Below are positions 26,141 to 39,299 of a DNA stretch of 64,000 bases, piece after piece (the first letter of the stretch is position 1; the number at the start of each line of letters is the position of its first letter). Both the position numbers and the translations under genes were made by a program. Origin of the DNA: Agelaius tricolor (Eukaryota; Chordata; Aves; Passeriformes; Icteridae); the NCBI GenBank assembly GCA_023055355.1, contig JALJCS010000004.1:28672744-28736743 (forward strand), written 5' to 3'. Under the pieces are notes generated by a model. The model did not search any database and was not told the DNA's origin. It saw nothing but the letters and a program-made list of their open reading frames with translations.

Positions 26141-27259
26141 CAAAAATGCTGGATATCTAAAGGAAATGGCATTGTGAGCCCCTACAAAAGAGGAGTGCAA
26201 AGGTGGCATCTATTTACTTGTGTTACCATATGTTTTTAATACACATTAATATTTATAATGCTAAGATTCTATCTCTGAGGCCATATATTTTGAAGCAGAA
26301 AGGATTTTTTTCAAACTTCTTTTTGTACCACGGATGTCTGTATTTATACTTTGTTCTTTGATGAAGTTTCTTCTCCATTTGCTGATTTTAAAGTATGTAA
26401 GGAAAGAGGGATAAAGATAGGTACTATTAGATTTCATATTCATACCTAATGTATAATGCAAATCAAACATATAATTGCTATATAAAGTTTTCAGTATATC
26501 TCAGAATACTAACTCGTTGCTTGGGAAGTCCATTATGTATAGGCAAAAGCCTATGGAATATCCTACACTATTTTAAACACCTTGTTTTTCTCTTTCTGTC
26601 TGTGGAAACTGATCTTTATAGACCTGCTAGAGGTCATGTCAGAAATTAATGTAAACTTCAATGGACTGAGAATTTTAATTTTTATTTAGTGTTTTGTTGT
26701 GTATGTGTTCATATGAGTATGAACCAATCGAAGGATCATGGGCACTGCTAATTTACTACAGCTGTGAGGTGATATTCTTGTTTTACCAGCAGGACAGGTG
26801 CAACATGATCAAGATCAGACAGTGCTTCCTAGCAGACATACAAAAAAAAAACTAGGAATCATCCATGTACTGTGAACTTAGCTGATTTTTGTTAGGTGTT
26901 CACCCAAGAACAGAAGATGTATCAGCTATGGAGTTCAGTTTTAGTATTTAAATTTCATTAAATGTAGTCCCGTAGCAGTTGCTGTTCTTTTCAGAAAGGA
27001 ATGTGAGAGAATGTTTGCCCATGGATCATTCCTAGTGGGTGAAAAAAATTCAACTCAAAATAAATGCTGATTCATTGCAAAGAAATATAATGCAATGTAA
27101 TCTTGTTTATTATATGTTTATAATTAATCAGGCTTTAAGCTTGCAATCATGTCAATGCGATTTAATAGTGCATAATCATCTATGAATAAAACAAGTGACA
27201 TTATAGGACTGTAGCAATGAGTTTGTATGTCAAGAAAAGCCTTTACATATTAGTAGGAG

Positions 27260-27300
27260 TTTTACTTATGAAAAAACTCCCATGTTTTTCATAAGCAAAA
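27260..27300. repeat. 16-bp inverted repeat with one mismatch
   Basis: The arms at 27260-27275 and 27285-27300 pair except for one position (27264 with 27296), around a 9-nt loop. The core CTTATGAAAA appears again as a direct copy at 27301-27310, so this motif exists in both orientations within 50 bp. Confidence 0.88.
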
Positions 27301-27310
27301 CTTATGAAAA

Positions 27311-27339
27311 GTGGAGCATCAAGCATACTTGTGCTCCAC
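27311..27339. repeat. 8-bp perfect hairpin
   Basis: GTGGAGCA (27311-27318) pairs with TGCTCCAC (27332-27339) across 13 bp. It begins one CTTATGAAAA copy after the larger hairpin at 27260-27300. Confidence 0.8.
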
Positions 27340-29279
27340 CAGTTCATCTTGATTCAGAATTTTATGCTTTCCTACAGTAGCTAAAAAATGACAAACAAGA
27401 GCAAACAAGAGCACAGATATCCAAACTTTACAAACAATAGAATTGCAGTGACCTTCTTCCTTCTCTGCTAAGCACTGTGCATGGAATACACTTCAGGATC
27501 TTCACAGCCACAGTGTTAATCTAATTCAAGAATGTAAGAATGTAAAATTCTTGTTGCAGACATAACAATAATGCAATTTTGTAATAGAAAAAAAATGCTT
27601 GTAACACTTTGCAATAAGTTGGCAATTGTTGCTTCTTTGATGCCTATTAGCAAAAATATTATTTCTGATAAAATCTTTCCATTTGGTATGGAAAATATAG
27701 AACAGCTTATAAGTCACATTCTCATTATTATATTCCTTATTGGACTTTTTTTAAAATTTGAGGAGAAGTTATTTGCTGATTGAAGAAAGAAGACATTGTT
27801 CATACAAATTGTGCACCATATTATTGAATAAAACAAATAATTTGTATTATGACTTGAATAAGCAGTTCTAAAATCAGTAGGAAGAAAATGACAATGACAG
27901 TATTTGTTAACAGCAAGATTTCATGTACTGTACACTGATCGAGTCATAATGGTAGGACATAGAACTGATGTGTTTCAGAATAATAGCATGTTATCCTAAA
28001 AAGTAATATGTTTCATTTTTCTAGATTAATAACTCTACTGTTTCGATATTCATGTATGCATTATTTGGGTTATGGCTATCATTGTGTCAGAGATTAATAA
28101 CATAGTTTAAGGAAAAAGAAACAGGTACCTTGAAGATAAAGAATATGAGCATTGACATAATATTAAATAGAAATAAGTCTTGACAAATTTTTAAGAGCTT
28201 CAGAAATTGTTACAAGACTTTAGAAGAATGATATGTGAATATTGAATAAGAACAAAAATATAATTGGCCTGCTCACACAAGTACTTCTGCTGAAATCAAT
28301 AGGATTATTCATGTAAACCAGGCCAATTACCCTTGTCCTTATTAGATTGACGTTGGACTACAGAACTATTTTAAAGGTTCCCAGAACAGCAAAATCCTTT
28401 TGCACAGTAATTTGAGTTTAATTTTTCTGGCATGCAGAACAATAATTCTTTGTTTCTGATTTAGAAACAGAACAGATGCATATGTTTTCATCCTCCTCTC
28501 CTCCTTTATTTCCCAGTACAATTTCAGTAGAGATTACCCTGTGAATGAATAGCACTGACTGTAGGAAAGTTGCCTAACAGATGCTACAGACCTGATTTTA
28601 GTTGACTGTTTCTTACGGTTATTTCAAGATCAACCTGTTCTATGTGCTGTGAAAGTTTTCAGAGTTATGCCCCTAGGGGTATGTTTAACAGATCTTCTGT
28701 TGCTGCAGGTTCAGATAGATTTGATTTACTTTGCCAGCCTGCCTTCCAGTTAGTGACAGCCTTTTGCTCCTTTTGTTCTTGCAGCCAGGTGTGGAAGACC
28801 TGACTGTGACATGCACTTTCACATGCAACTCCTGACTGAAAATGCAGCACTTTGCAGGGTTTTTGCTACCAAATTATGGCCTCTCCTCTCTAAATATATA
28901 TATTCCCGTAATAACTTGTGCTTACAATGCACAGTAAGGAAAAAACATCCTGAATGCTGATAAGTGTAGTTTTTAAAAAAAGTTTTTTAACTAAAAAAAA
29001 AAACAAACCAAACATAAAAATAAGAAGATACATAGTTTTCCAGCGTTATCCCTTCTATGAAAAATGGCTCAAATGAGACTAAGTTTTCCAGGGCACCAGA
29101 ATACCAATCTGATAAAGTTCTGATAAAGTTTCCATTTTAATTTTGACAAAAGAAGCATGCTGTTGTATTTCCCAACTGCAACTGTCAGGACATTAGATGT
29201 TCCTAAAATCATAAATTAAGACTAGTTGGAGTAATTTTAGGCAAAATAAAGACTGACACATCTGGAACCAGCATGACCC

Positions 29280-29396
29280 CAAAAAAAACAAAAAACAAAC
29301 AAAACCAACAACAACAACAACAAAATAAAACAAAAACAAAACAAAACAAAACAAAAACAACAACAACAACAACAAAAAACCAAAACCCCAAAACAA
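29280..29396. repeat. CAA / CAAAA compound simple repeat
   Basis: About 117 bp almost without G or T. A central CAAAA block is flanked on both sides by CAA blocks, giving a rough mirror arrangement. Long open frames on both strands here (for example a poly-F/V-like frame on the minus strand) are artefacts of base composition. Confidence 0.92.
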
Positions 29397-32300
29397 ATAG
29401 TTTCAAGTATAAAGATAAATTTAAAAAAATTCTAAATAAGACCTATTTCTATTAAGAAAATTTAAAAACTAGAAATTAAAGAAAAAGCCAAAGCGAAAAA
29501 CCAAAAACCAAAACTCCAACCTTTAAATTGTGAGAAAGGGAAGGAGATCTTATGAATAGGGTATTTTCCTAGAGATATTTTAAACTTCATTTCAGTATGA
29601 GAATAGATTGTTTATTATATTTCTCTTCTTTTTGGGTTAAAAGGGGAATGCAAGATCTTTTTTCCTTTTTATTTTTCAAAGAACAGTGTGTGGTTTTTTA
29701 AATAACCTTTAATCTTAATTTTTTTATTGCATTGTTAACATATTCCACAATCTCTTTTTGCATCTCCTTTGCATCTGTTTTTTTTCCTTCCTGTCTATAT
29801 TTTGACAGTAGGTCAAGTATTTTAAATACTTATCTTTCCTTTTTATTTTTGAATTGTCTGTGTATTCCTGAAGTCTCTTTCATCTTTGGAAAATCTACAG
29901 ATTCCTCCTCTCCTTTTTAAGGGAGAGAAAGAGTGTACAGCTTTTATATCAGAATTTTATCATCTATTTGAATATTACATTTTGTATAAGATTTGCAATG
30001 GGAATGGCTATTTCTTCTCAGATATTCAGACCACTTAATTTCACATTATTCACTGATTTAGATCAAATCCATCCATGGCTTTTAAAGAGAAATAGAATTA
30101 TTTTGGCTGATTTGTTGTCTTGTAATGGTTTAGTGCCCAAAGGAAGAAGAAGGGCTAGTGATAACTCAATTCACTGCAGTTTTTATTGAAGTTTAATTTA
30201 TATTACCACCTTTTAAAGAATTATTTTTTTCTGGAATGTTAATTTTATTTACCTTATCTTATATAACATTATGCAAATTCTGCCTAATAAACAGACTATT
30301 TATAAACATTTCCTTTTCCCTACATTTAATAGTTCTGTGAAGGAATCCCTGTCTTGTTATATTTCTTTGAGATATTAAAAGATTTTTACTCAGAAAAATA
30401 GTTGTTCAAATATCTTTTTTCTCAGATTTTATGTCATCAGCCTCCAATACAAAGTATTGGATACACAGAAACATATTAGGAGTAAACTGGATGACCTTTT
30501 TCTCCAATATTTGCTAATACAATTTGAGATTCAGAGATAACTAGAACCTGTATATGCTTATGTATAGGTATAATAAGAGTTGGAACATCACACCGGTCTC
30601 TGAAAATAAGCGGGTAAGAATGATGTTTAAAATTAATACCTTTGTTTAAATTTTCTGACTCCTCTATAATATGACAATGTAAGTTCATCTTGCAGTGAAC
30701 ATAATTCAGGGTTCGTTTCTTCTTTGCCATCCTAATCTGACTTTAAAGCAGTTCAGAAGTCTACTTTTACTCATACTAATATCTGTATTAAAACTTCATG
30801 CTTACATTTAAGTTTAGACATATTTTTCATATTTATCCATAATACTATATCGACTTCTGGTTTTGTTTTTGGGTTTCAGGTTTTTTTCACTTAACATGCT
30901 GTAATAATTCTACCTCTTCATTTTGATATATCTTCCAAGTTTTTTACTAGCATTTAGTTTACATTACATATCTTCTATGAAAAGGGATGTTAGATTTCTT
31001 ACCTGGTTTTCAATGATACTCTTAATTAGTTTCATTATAATAGTCATCTAATATCCATGATGTATTTTTCTGTCTTTAATTCATGAAATGGTAGCACTGC
31101 TACAAAAACTAATATAGAGTGAAGGACAGTTAGCAATTTTCTTGAATATCTATGTCTAAGTTTTCTATTTTTGTGATTTTAGCTTTCTTTTTCTATTTTA
31201 CTGTACTGTGAGCTATATTTAAATACAGTGGAATTTTTATGTCTTTGGGTTCTCATCTAATAGGTAATCCATTTTTGTATCATGCTTTCATAAATGTAAT
31301 TAATTCTTTCATTGACTGTATTTGTGCTGTTAGTTTGCTTTTGGTTTATGTGCTTTTTAAAATCATATTCAGAATTTCAAACTGGATCAGCTCTAGGGTT
31401 ATTCTTTGTATCATGCTTTTACATGTAGGCTTTGTGTTAGCTGATGAGAAATTCATCAGCACCTGAACTGAAGGTAATCACCTGCTGCTGTGATGCTTCT
31501 ATAGCATCCTCCATGCCTCTGCTGTGTGTAAGCTATCTTTGACCTCAGTTGACCTTCTATGATAACAGTGATTATCTGATTGGATTTTAGTCCAGTCACA
31601 TTGCTTCCTGAAAAGCTTCATTTACTTAGTCAAATAACTTGAGCTTGCAGGTTAGCAGTGGAAAGACATAATAAAATATGAAACAAACCATAACAATATT
31701 AAGAGCACTTAAAAGATTGTGCAAGAAATCACCAAAAGATTAGCATACTTGATAAAGATACAACCTTCAGAACAATATTGTTTTATAGGAAATATATTGA
31801 AGGTATGTAAACCTTCATAAGGAAAGCAACATCTACATTTTATTACCTGGGGAAACATCAGCTTTTTTCTTCTACTTAGTATGGATTTGCACATTACGGG
31901 TATGTATGTGTTTGTAAGGCCTGTGTGAAGATTTCTGAGATTTACAAGAGAGTGAACTGCTTTCAAACTTTTTTTTTTAAGTGATACTGCTTTACTAATA
32001 AACACCCCCAAACAAGCAGTTTGACCTAAGCCATATCCTTGCCACAAGCCAAAAGACAAGCTGTGAATGATCAGACTTTGAAATTATATTCAGTGAAGAA
32101 TACTTCTAGACAGACAGAAACCAAAGTCAGACCCAATTTTTTATAAAGCAAGGTAGAGAAATGTTCCTTTTCTGCTTATGAAATGTAAATGTGCAAAGGT
32201 GATGAAAATAGCTTGCGAAAAGTGCAGATAGTAGGTCAGTACTGTTTCTTTGAATATATATCTATTTCCATCATTAGAGTGCATCTTAAACCAGTTCTAG

Positions 32301-33275
32301 CTCTAAAAAATAAATGCTCAGCATTTATATATAGAAACTGCAGTCCTATCCATTTTATTTCTGTAAGTGATGTCATTAAATCAATGGTGGAAGTCGCACA
32401 AGGTAAGCACATACAGCCCTTTGTGTGTCTTTTAAAAAAAGAGAGATTTATCAGAGAGATTCATTATTAAAATGTGATGGTGGAGAGATAAATCAGTGCT
32501 GGTTTTTAAAGGTTAGATCAGTTATATGGGTCTTCAAAACATGTGCTGTTTTTTATCATAATTAAGAGTTCTTCTTAACAAGATAATCTTTTTTTCTGCT
32601 TTAAATGCATATTTTAATGTTGGGTCTGACTTTATGGCTCCTGTATCCTATAAAAAGAGCTCTCTGGAGGACAAGTTTCTTCCATCATGGAAACTTTTGA
32701 GTTTTCAGGAGTTTTGCTGCATAAACAAAACTCATTGAATATCTTTGGGAAAAGGAAATGTGTAGAGATTTAAGTAATTCTTGTACTGACTCACTACTCA
32801 ACATAACAGTAAATAATAATATTGACATAAGAGTCAATATTTTGGCACCTTATAAAATAAATAAGTTAAAACCATTGGTAAAATACTTCATATTGGCAGT
32901 ACTGCTGAAATACAGAGTAACCCTAGGAATTCCTAGTATCTTTTCCTAGGATAACTTATTCTGTGAGAAGAACTTTTATGAAAATTAAATGAACACAAAT
33001 TCAAAGAAATCAAAGTATAATTGAAACAGGTGAAAAGTTTTAGTTTTGCTCATTTAACAAAAATAGAAAATGTCTACATAGTTAAAACAACAAAATAATT
33101 AAAATAACTAAGTAATTAATTTACAAAATAATTAATTTATTTCTAGGTATGAGGTAGAGAGAGTGAAGTACTAGAAAGGATGTGAATGTTAAGTGGAGAA
33201 AAAAATCAATATAAAAAACAGGACACTGTTACTGTAGGAAGTTGTCCATGATTGGAATTTAAATAGAATAAAATG

Positions 33276-34117
33276 AATCACAGAATCATATAGGTGTTAC
33301 ATTTGGAAGGGACCTCTGGAGATATCTAGTCTAGCTCTGCTGCCAAACAGGATCATCTAAAGTGGGTTACACAGGAACCCCAGGCAGCCTGTCCCAGTGC
33401 TATACCACTCTCCGTGTAAAGTTCTTCCTCATGTTGAAGTAGAACTTTGTATTTCAATTTATTGCCACTGCTACTCTTCTGTCACTGGGCACCACTGAAA
33501 AGAGTCTGGCAGCATGCCATGGTCACCTGCCTTTGAGATATTTATTACCACTAGTGAGATCCCCTCTCAGTCTTCTCCAGACTAAAAAGACCCAGTCTTT
33601 CCTAGACAAAAAGCTCCAGACCCCCGATCATCCTTGTGGCTCTCCACTGGACCCTCTCCAGTAGCTCCTTGTCTCCCTTGTGCTGAGGAGCCCAGAACTG
33701 GACACAGCACTCCAGGAATGGCCTCACCAGGGCTGAGTAGAGGGGGAGGATCACCTCCCTGACCTGCTGGCCACACTCTTGCCAGTGCACCCCAGGATGA
33801 CATTGGCCCTCCTGGCCACTGGTGGCTCATGGACAGCTTGTGATGCACCAGGAGTCCCAGGTCCTTTTCCACTGAGCTCCTCTGTAGGAAGTCAACCCCA
33901 GCCTGTGCTGGCACTTGGGGCTGTTCCTCCCCAGGTGCAGGACCTGGCACTTGCCCTTGTTGAGGCTCACCAGGTTTCTCTCTGCCCAACCCTGCAGCTG
34001 ATCAAGGTCCCATTGAATGGCAGCAGAGCTTTCAGGTGGATCAGCCACTGCCCCCAGTTTGGAGTCACCAGCAAACCTGCTGAGGGTGCATTTGATCCCT
34101 TCCTCCAGATCGTTTGA
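33276..34117 (-). mobile_element. CR1 LINE, 5'-truncated, minus strand
   Basis: The left edge AATCACAGAATCATATAGG is the reverse complement of the CR1 3' terminus, followed by the CR1 phrase TGGAAGGGACCTCTGGAGAT. The body runs on to 34117, where CR1 similarity stops abruptly. At about 840 bp it keeps only the 3' part of ORF2 and the 3' UTR, as is usual for 5'-truncated CR1. It is relatively GC-rich and better preserved than the other copies in the window, so it may be one of the younger ones. Its ORF2 remnant is described separately. Confidence 0.93.
33585..34110 (-). pseudogene. CR1 ORF2 reverse-transcriptase C-terminal remnant
   Basis: On the minus strand, pieces of CR1 ORF2 can be read in more than one frame. 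A region just after the polymerase site is recognised by NKGKCQVLHLGRN (in 33827-34048), then [15 protein letters not shown] in another frame, then [17 protein letters not shown] and [13 protein letters not shown] (in 33602-33790). Frameshifts separate the blocks. The catalytic motif that is normally F-A-D-D reads F-A-G-D (34064-34075), losing one of the metal-binding aspartates. The element is inactive and encodes no product. Confidence 0.9.
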
Positions 34118-36266
34118 TAAAAGTGGTAAATCTTTGATAAAGGAAACTTGGGAAAATTCTGGAACAGTATTCTAATGAAATCCAAAACCCACTAGGGGTT
34201 ATGATGATGATTTTTTTTTTAATTATTCTATTTTATGGTTGCCTTTGATTCTATGGGATCAAAATTTTTGAACTAGAGGTGCTTGGCAGCCTAACTTATT
34301 TTCTTTCAATTCACATTTTTTTCCTCCTAATTTATTTCCCCTTTTGGATTTGATATTGTCTCAAGATGTCCAATTAATTTTTCCATTTGAAATCACAGTC
34401 ATGAAGACATATTCCTGGGCACATACAAGACATATTCCTGGTTCCACTTCAACAAGGTTTGTAGCAAGACCTAGAAGAATATTGACTCCTCTTGCTTTTT
34501 AAGTTCAATTTTAATTCTCAATATAGTAAAACCAATAGAATTATTTATTAATAAGTTCTTCAAATTGTAAATATTGACCCCTTCTTCACCTCTTAATACC
34601 AATGCTTCCTTGAATTTTATTTTTGTAAACAGTTTGTTTTTATTTTCTCTTACAAAGAAAATCTCATCAACTGTAACTTCAGCCTGCAGCATATATTGAC
34701 AGATTGTAATCAGTTTTCAGAAGAATACCTGAATGGTACTTTTCCTAGAGCAAACCAGTCATATATACTTGGATGATTGGATTAAAAAATGGATTATTGC
34801 TCTAAAGCATTGTATTTTTTTATATGAAGGTGTTAGACATTACTCACAACTTGTCATAAATGACTGGAAAATGTGCCAATAAGAATTTCAGATAAATCAT
34901 TCTCACAGTTTTCACTTTTGTATGTAAGTCCTTACTTAGGTATCTATTAGGGGTGAAACATGATCTCAAACCCGTCTGAGGCTATTGATTCCTTTCCCAT
35001 TACTGTAACTTAAACAGATAAAACTAAATCATAATTGCTATGTTGGATGCATCTGTGCATATATCATCAATAAACTAATGTATACTCTGTTCAAAAATGA
35101 AATTTTAATTCAAATACTGTTCTTGGTAGGCAAGTTGTGTGCATCTGGGGCCCAATATTGAAAATCAGTCTGATCTGGGTCTGAGGTACAATTTAATTTC
35201 AGGATGAAAACAAAAATGAGAAACTTCCAATTTTATCAAATTGAAAACAAAAAACAAAACCAAATTGGAGTGATTGTTGGAAACTAAATTTTTTTGATTC
35301 TCAGCTTGAAGAAAAGATGAATTGATTTAAGACATCTTCATATTTCTATAGGATTTTAATAAAACATTTTCTATTTGAAGAAATAAATTTTTTGTGATAT
35401 TAAGAAGTTTGAGGTGAATTAATACATTAGACCTCATGCTGCAGAAGCATAACAGAATATAATTTTTCTCCACATTAGGGAAATTGTAATAGAAGGCCCA
35501 GGATTATACTATACAGAAGATCTGGCTTGACATATTCTAGTGACATACATATTTATAAATGCAGGCAACTGCTAAACAAAGCCTCAAAATCAGTGATTGC
35601 TGAGCAATATACTAAAAGTGTTAGTATTAGATATTACTAAATAGAAATGAATATCTAAGGAATTTGTTTCAGCTGTCACTAAGGAAAGCAACAAAGGCAA
35701 CAAATGGGTTGAAAGATGGGAAATGAGAAATGGGAAGTAATTTTCCATCTGTAAGTGTTTATATGCATTGGAGTTCCATATATATGCAAGTACGGGTGGT
35801 CATAGGAAGATATATTGCAATATGCAATTGACTTAGTGAGAGATTAGAGATTAGAGACTGATTTAGTGCCTGAAATGTGGCTTGACTACTCAAGGCATTA
35901 TTGTGCTGGATTGTTACAAGGAATGAAGCTGTAGGATGTAATAGCAGCGATGCTCAGTAAGTCTGAGCTTTAGAACTTTAAGATCAGTCTATTTTTTGAT
36001 GTAGGCCTTGAAATCAATCAGACTATTCAATCAGGTGAAGATTACAGTATCTTGGATTGTGTGTGGTTTGTGGATTCTGGTGTTCACACTAAATAAAATA
36101 TGTACCTATTTGCACAGAAATGTTACTATTTCTTACCTATTTGGTATGTGATTATTTGAATATATACTCATTACTGTTTAATATGGAAGTGAAATTAGAG
36201 CTCAAGTACGTTAGAAACTGGACAGTATTTTGCAATGAATCAAGCTTGCTCATTCCTTTTAATCAA
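34118..36266. other. AT-rich non-coding stretch between CR1 copies
   Basis: No gene or interspersed repeat recognised. Short T and A runs only. No open frame of note. Confidence 0.65.
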
Positions 36267-36475
36267 AGTCATAGAATCATAGAATGTCAAGGGTTGGAAG
36301 GGATCCTAAAATCATCAAATCCAAACCCTCCTGTCACGGTCAAAGATACCTTTCAGTAGACCAGATTGTGAAAACTGTTCAACCTGGTTTTGAAAACTGC
36401 CAGGACTGGGGCATCTGCAACTTCCTTTGGCAACCTATTTCAGTATCACTCCACTCTCACAGTAAAAAAATTATT
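36267..36475 (-). mobile_element. CR1 LINE 3' fragment, minus strand
   Basis: Begins with TCATAGAATCATAGAATG and GGGTTGGAAGGGATCC, the reverse complement of a CR1 3' end. It continues through the 3' UTR and last codons of ORF2 (the AACCTATTTCAGTATCACTC phrase) before fading near 36475. About 210 bp, with no coding capacity. Confidence 0.9.
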
Positions 36476-37044
36476 CTAATAGACATCATAAACATCCATG
36501 ATAATAAACACATAATAAAAAGTTGTGACACTTTTCTATGGAAGTGGAATTGGCTTGAAAGCTTTCACTGCTAGTTGTCAAAATATTTTTTAAATTCTCA
36601 AGCATTGAAAATTAGCTAACTGTCATCAGAGAAATCTGCTGCAGTAAGACCCATTATATTGATTTCTTGCTGAAGTTCTGTTGAAAAATCAGCTAGGGAA
36701 ACTGTTGTTTTATGAAAACAAAACATGGTTATAGGTGTCTCCTCTAAAATGACAAGAATGACTAATATCAGAAATCTATAATTATTTAGGTATCTTTTTA
36801 TCTTGAGACATTCAACCTATTATAGAAGGCAAAATTCAGGTCTTCCATTAATGGATTTATTTTTTTCTGATAGAATATGAAATAGTATAAGCTCCCTTGA
36901 CAGAAGTCAAGCTAGATCTCATACCCTGAATAATGAAAATTCATAAAAAAGGCAGAGAAGACAGGAATCCTACATAATATGTGGAATGTGATACAAGTGT
37001 CAGCTCAGGAATTATCAGGTCAGTTCACTGACGGAACTGTCATA

Positions 37045-37140
37045 TTCTTACACAGTCATAGATTGATTAAGGCTGGAAAAGACCTCTATGATCCAATCAG
37101 TCTGAATTTTCTGATCTATTTGGCATGATTCTGCTTACAG
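37045..37140 (-). mobile_element. CR1 LINE 3' terminus, minus strand
   Basis: ACAGTCATAGATTGATTAAGG followed by CTGGAAAAGACCTCTATGATC matches the reverse complement of the 3' end of CR1 subfamilies with the GGTTGGAAAAGACCT phrase. Only about 95 bp is recognisable. It may be the 3' end of the element body at 37530-38010, or a separate insertion. Confidence 0.75.
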
Positions 37141-37529
37141 GGTTCTGAGTTATAGAGAAAGTTAATTGATCTCCTTGTTGGGATATATGTAATCTGCATG
37201 TTTCTACATGTTTGCTTAACTACACATAAGTACTAAGCTGCAGCTGAACCAATCAGATTTTTCAGACCAAGCTGTGATGCACTGAGTGAGTTGCACAGAA
37301 CAATTGGATTGCAACATGCAACCTGTTTGTTTCAGGTAACTGGGAGCTAAGTCCTGGTTTATTTTACTTTCTGCACACCATATGTTACACAGAAAACTGA
37401 TTTGCAAATAGTAGCTTAAACTCCAGAATAAATATACACTTTTGTTTTTGTTGTTGTTGTTGTTCCCTAACAAGTGATAATTATCATTGATTTTTATAAA
37501 GTTCTGATTTTTTGTAGCCACACTTTAGG
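37141..37529. other. Unassigned gap between two CR1 pieces
   Basis: About 390 bp between a CR1 3' terminus and a CR1 ORF2 segment in the same orientation. It contains a GTT microsatellite (37441-37463) but no recognisable CR1 sequence. It may be strongly decayed CR1 3' sequence or an inserted segment. Confidence 0.5.
37441..37463. repeat. GTT trinucleotide microsatellite
   Basis: About six GTT units, with one TTTTT interruption at the left. Confidence 0.85.
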
Positions 37530-38010
37530 TACTGGAATGCTGTGATCAGTTTTCCCCTGAGTTTTCTCTTCTACAGGCACCAGAGACCTAACTCCTGTAG
37601 TCTTTTCCCCTAGGGCAGATTCTCCAGCTGTTTGCTTATTATTGTGGTCCTCCTTTGGAGCCTCTCCAGTCTGTCTGCATCTTTCTTGAACTGTGGGGTT
37701 GAGAACTGAATATAGTACATTCTAGGCATGGCCTGAAAAGCACTGAGTGGGGTGATCATGATATCTATGCTAGTAATGCCCCTGGGGATATATTACAGGA
37801 TCCTATTTGCCCTTTTTGACTCCTGCTCAGCTTGTTGTCCACTCTCTTCTGGCAAGGCTTCTCCCCAGCCACACACTTTTTAGTCTGGACTGGGCTCTCT
37901 GGTAATGTCATGCCAGGAGTTTGCATTTGGCTTTGTTAAAATTCAATTTTGAATTTTGCACAGTTATTGATAGCATCCTCTTTCAACTTGTCCAGGCTTT
38001 ATTTTCAAGA
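37530..38010 (-). mobile_element. Ancient CR1 LINE ORF2 fragment, minus strand
   Basis: The reverse-strand phrases TTTCCCCTAGGGCAGATTCTCC, GAGCCTCTCCAGTCTGTCTG, GAACTGAATATAGTACATTC and CAGCTTGTTGTCCACTCTC follow the order of a CR1 ORF2 C-terminal half. Divergence is high, stops are frequent, and the subfamily looks old (of the kind shared with other sauropsids). No coding capacity. Confidence 0.85.
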
Positions 38011-39164
38011 TTGCTGTCCGTTCTGACAAGTTCATGTGACCATGCAGTTCATTGTCATCAGCTCTCAAGTCTTAATCACTCTGATACTTGCTTGTTAAAT
38101 TCTAGAAAGTGTCTCAAATATTTGGTCTAACAAGATAATAGGAAAATAAATGGGCACTTATAGAAGAGGCTTCTATCTGTTTTAGTACTTTTTTCTAAGC
38201 ATAAAAATTGGTTCAAAATTATGTTACCCCAATGTGTTTCTTTGTGAAACAGACCTGTGCAGACCCCTGAGTTTTCATTTATTTTTTCATGGGAATATTT
38301 ACATTTGACAAAAGTTAATTAAAATTAATTTCTATCTCCCTTCAGCTGTGCCTCCATTCAGTATACTCAAAATATGAGACAAGAGTGTCTTATTGCTTCC
38401 AATGCATGCTCACTGCTTACTTTGCAAAAAATTCCAAAATAATGTTGACAAGTGTTGTTATTACCTCCAATATCCAAGCAGACAGAAATTTTTCCTCCTG
38501 CTGTTTATAAAATTTTGACCTTTACTCTGTAAGGTAACTCTTCTGGCCAAAGTGGACATTTCCCTAATGCATCTTGTATCTAGAGTTTAGTTTTAAAAGC
38601 TCCTGTATAATGAGGAGTAACTAGTGCATATTTTACTAATAAAATTTTCATTGCACAAAATTAATTAGGAATATAATCTCTGTTATGCAAATAACGTTGC
38701 TCTGTGACTCATGGGAAACAGAGAGAAAAGTTGGAATCAATGTTTATTAAAAAATTTGTGACAAACTAATCTGTAAATTGGTCTCACTACTAATATGTTG
38801 ATTTAGGTCAATAAATATTTTGAAATCTTCTGGTAAAAGGTAGTTTTTTTCTGTTCACACAAATACTGTTCTTCCTGAAATTGAAATATGAATAGAGTAA
38901 AATATTTTTAAGTGATTTGGAAAGAATGATTATCTGTTCCTATGTTATTTGTCTATCCAATTTAAATTCTGTTTATTTCAAAAGAACTTTGGGAAAATTT
39001 TCCTAAACTTATTGTTTATGTCATGACTCACTTTTAAAACACCATATGAAATACCAAAAATACATTTTTTCTTCCCCTAAGCACTTCCTGGGAAATCATC
39101 AGGGATGCCTGTCTGAAGTGCCTATATAGTAACACATGTAGTGTGGGAAAGAAACATGGTAAAT
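38011..39164. other. AT-rich non-coding stretch
   Basis: No gene or interspersed repeat recognised between two CR1 elements of opposite orientation. Confidence 0.65.
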
Positions 39165-39299
39165 CCGTGTAGAGTAGCAGAACTTTGATCTCGTTGGAAT
39201 TATGTTGAAGCTGTGGAACAGCTTACATGACTGAAGTACTTCAACTGAGTTATTAGGGCTACTTTTTAGGATGGACAGAGCAGGAATATGAGAAGATAG

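Larger units (their letters stand above)
22196..33275. other. AT-rich non-coding stretch with local inverted repeats
   Basis: About 11 kb with no gene and no interspersed repeat that I recognise. Open frames are all under 100 codons and unlike known proteins. It holds two microsatellites, a CAA/CAAAA tract and several hairpins, listed separately. A patch near 24850-25320 and another near 28640-28860 are less AT-rich, but no family or exon could be assigned. Confidence 0.6.

Noticed and set aside
29193..29455. Overlapping open frames of hydrophobic or Q/T/K-rich peptides on both strands
   Set aside because: They arise from the CAA/CAAAA simple repeat; low-complexity DNA has few stops.
33779..34117. 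112-codon plus-strand open frame
   Set aside because: It is antisense to the minus-strand CR1 ORF2 remnant.
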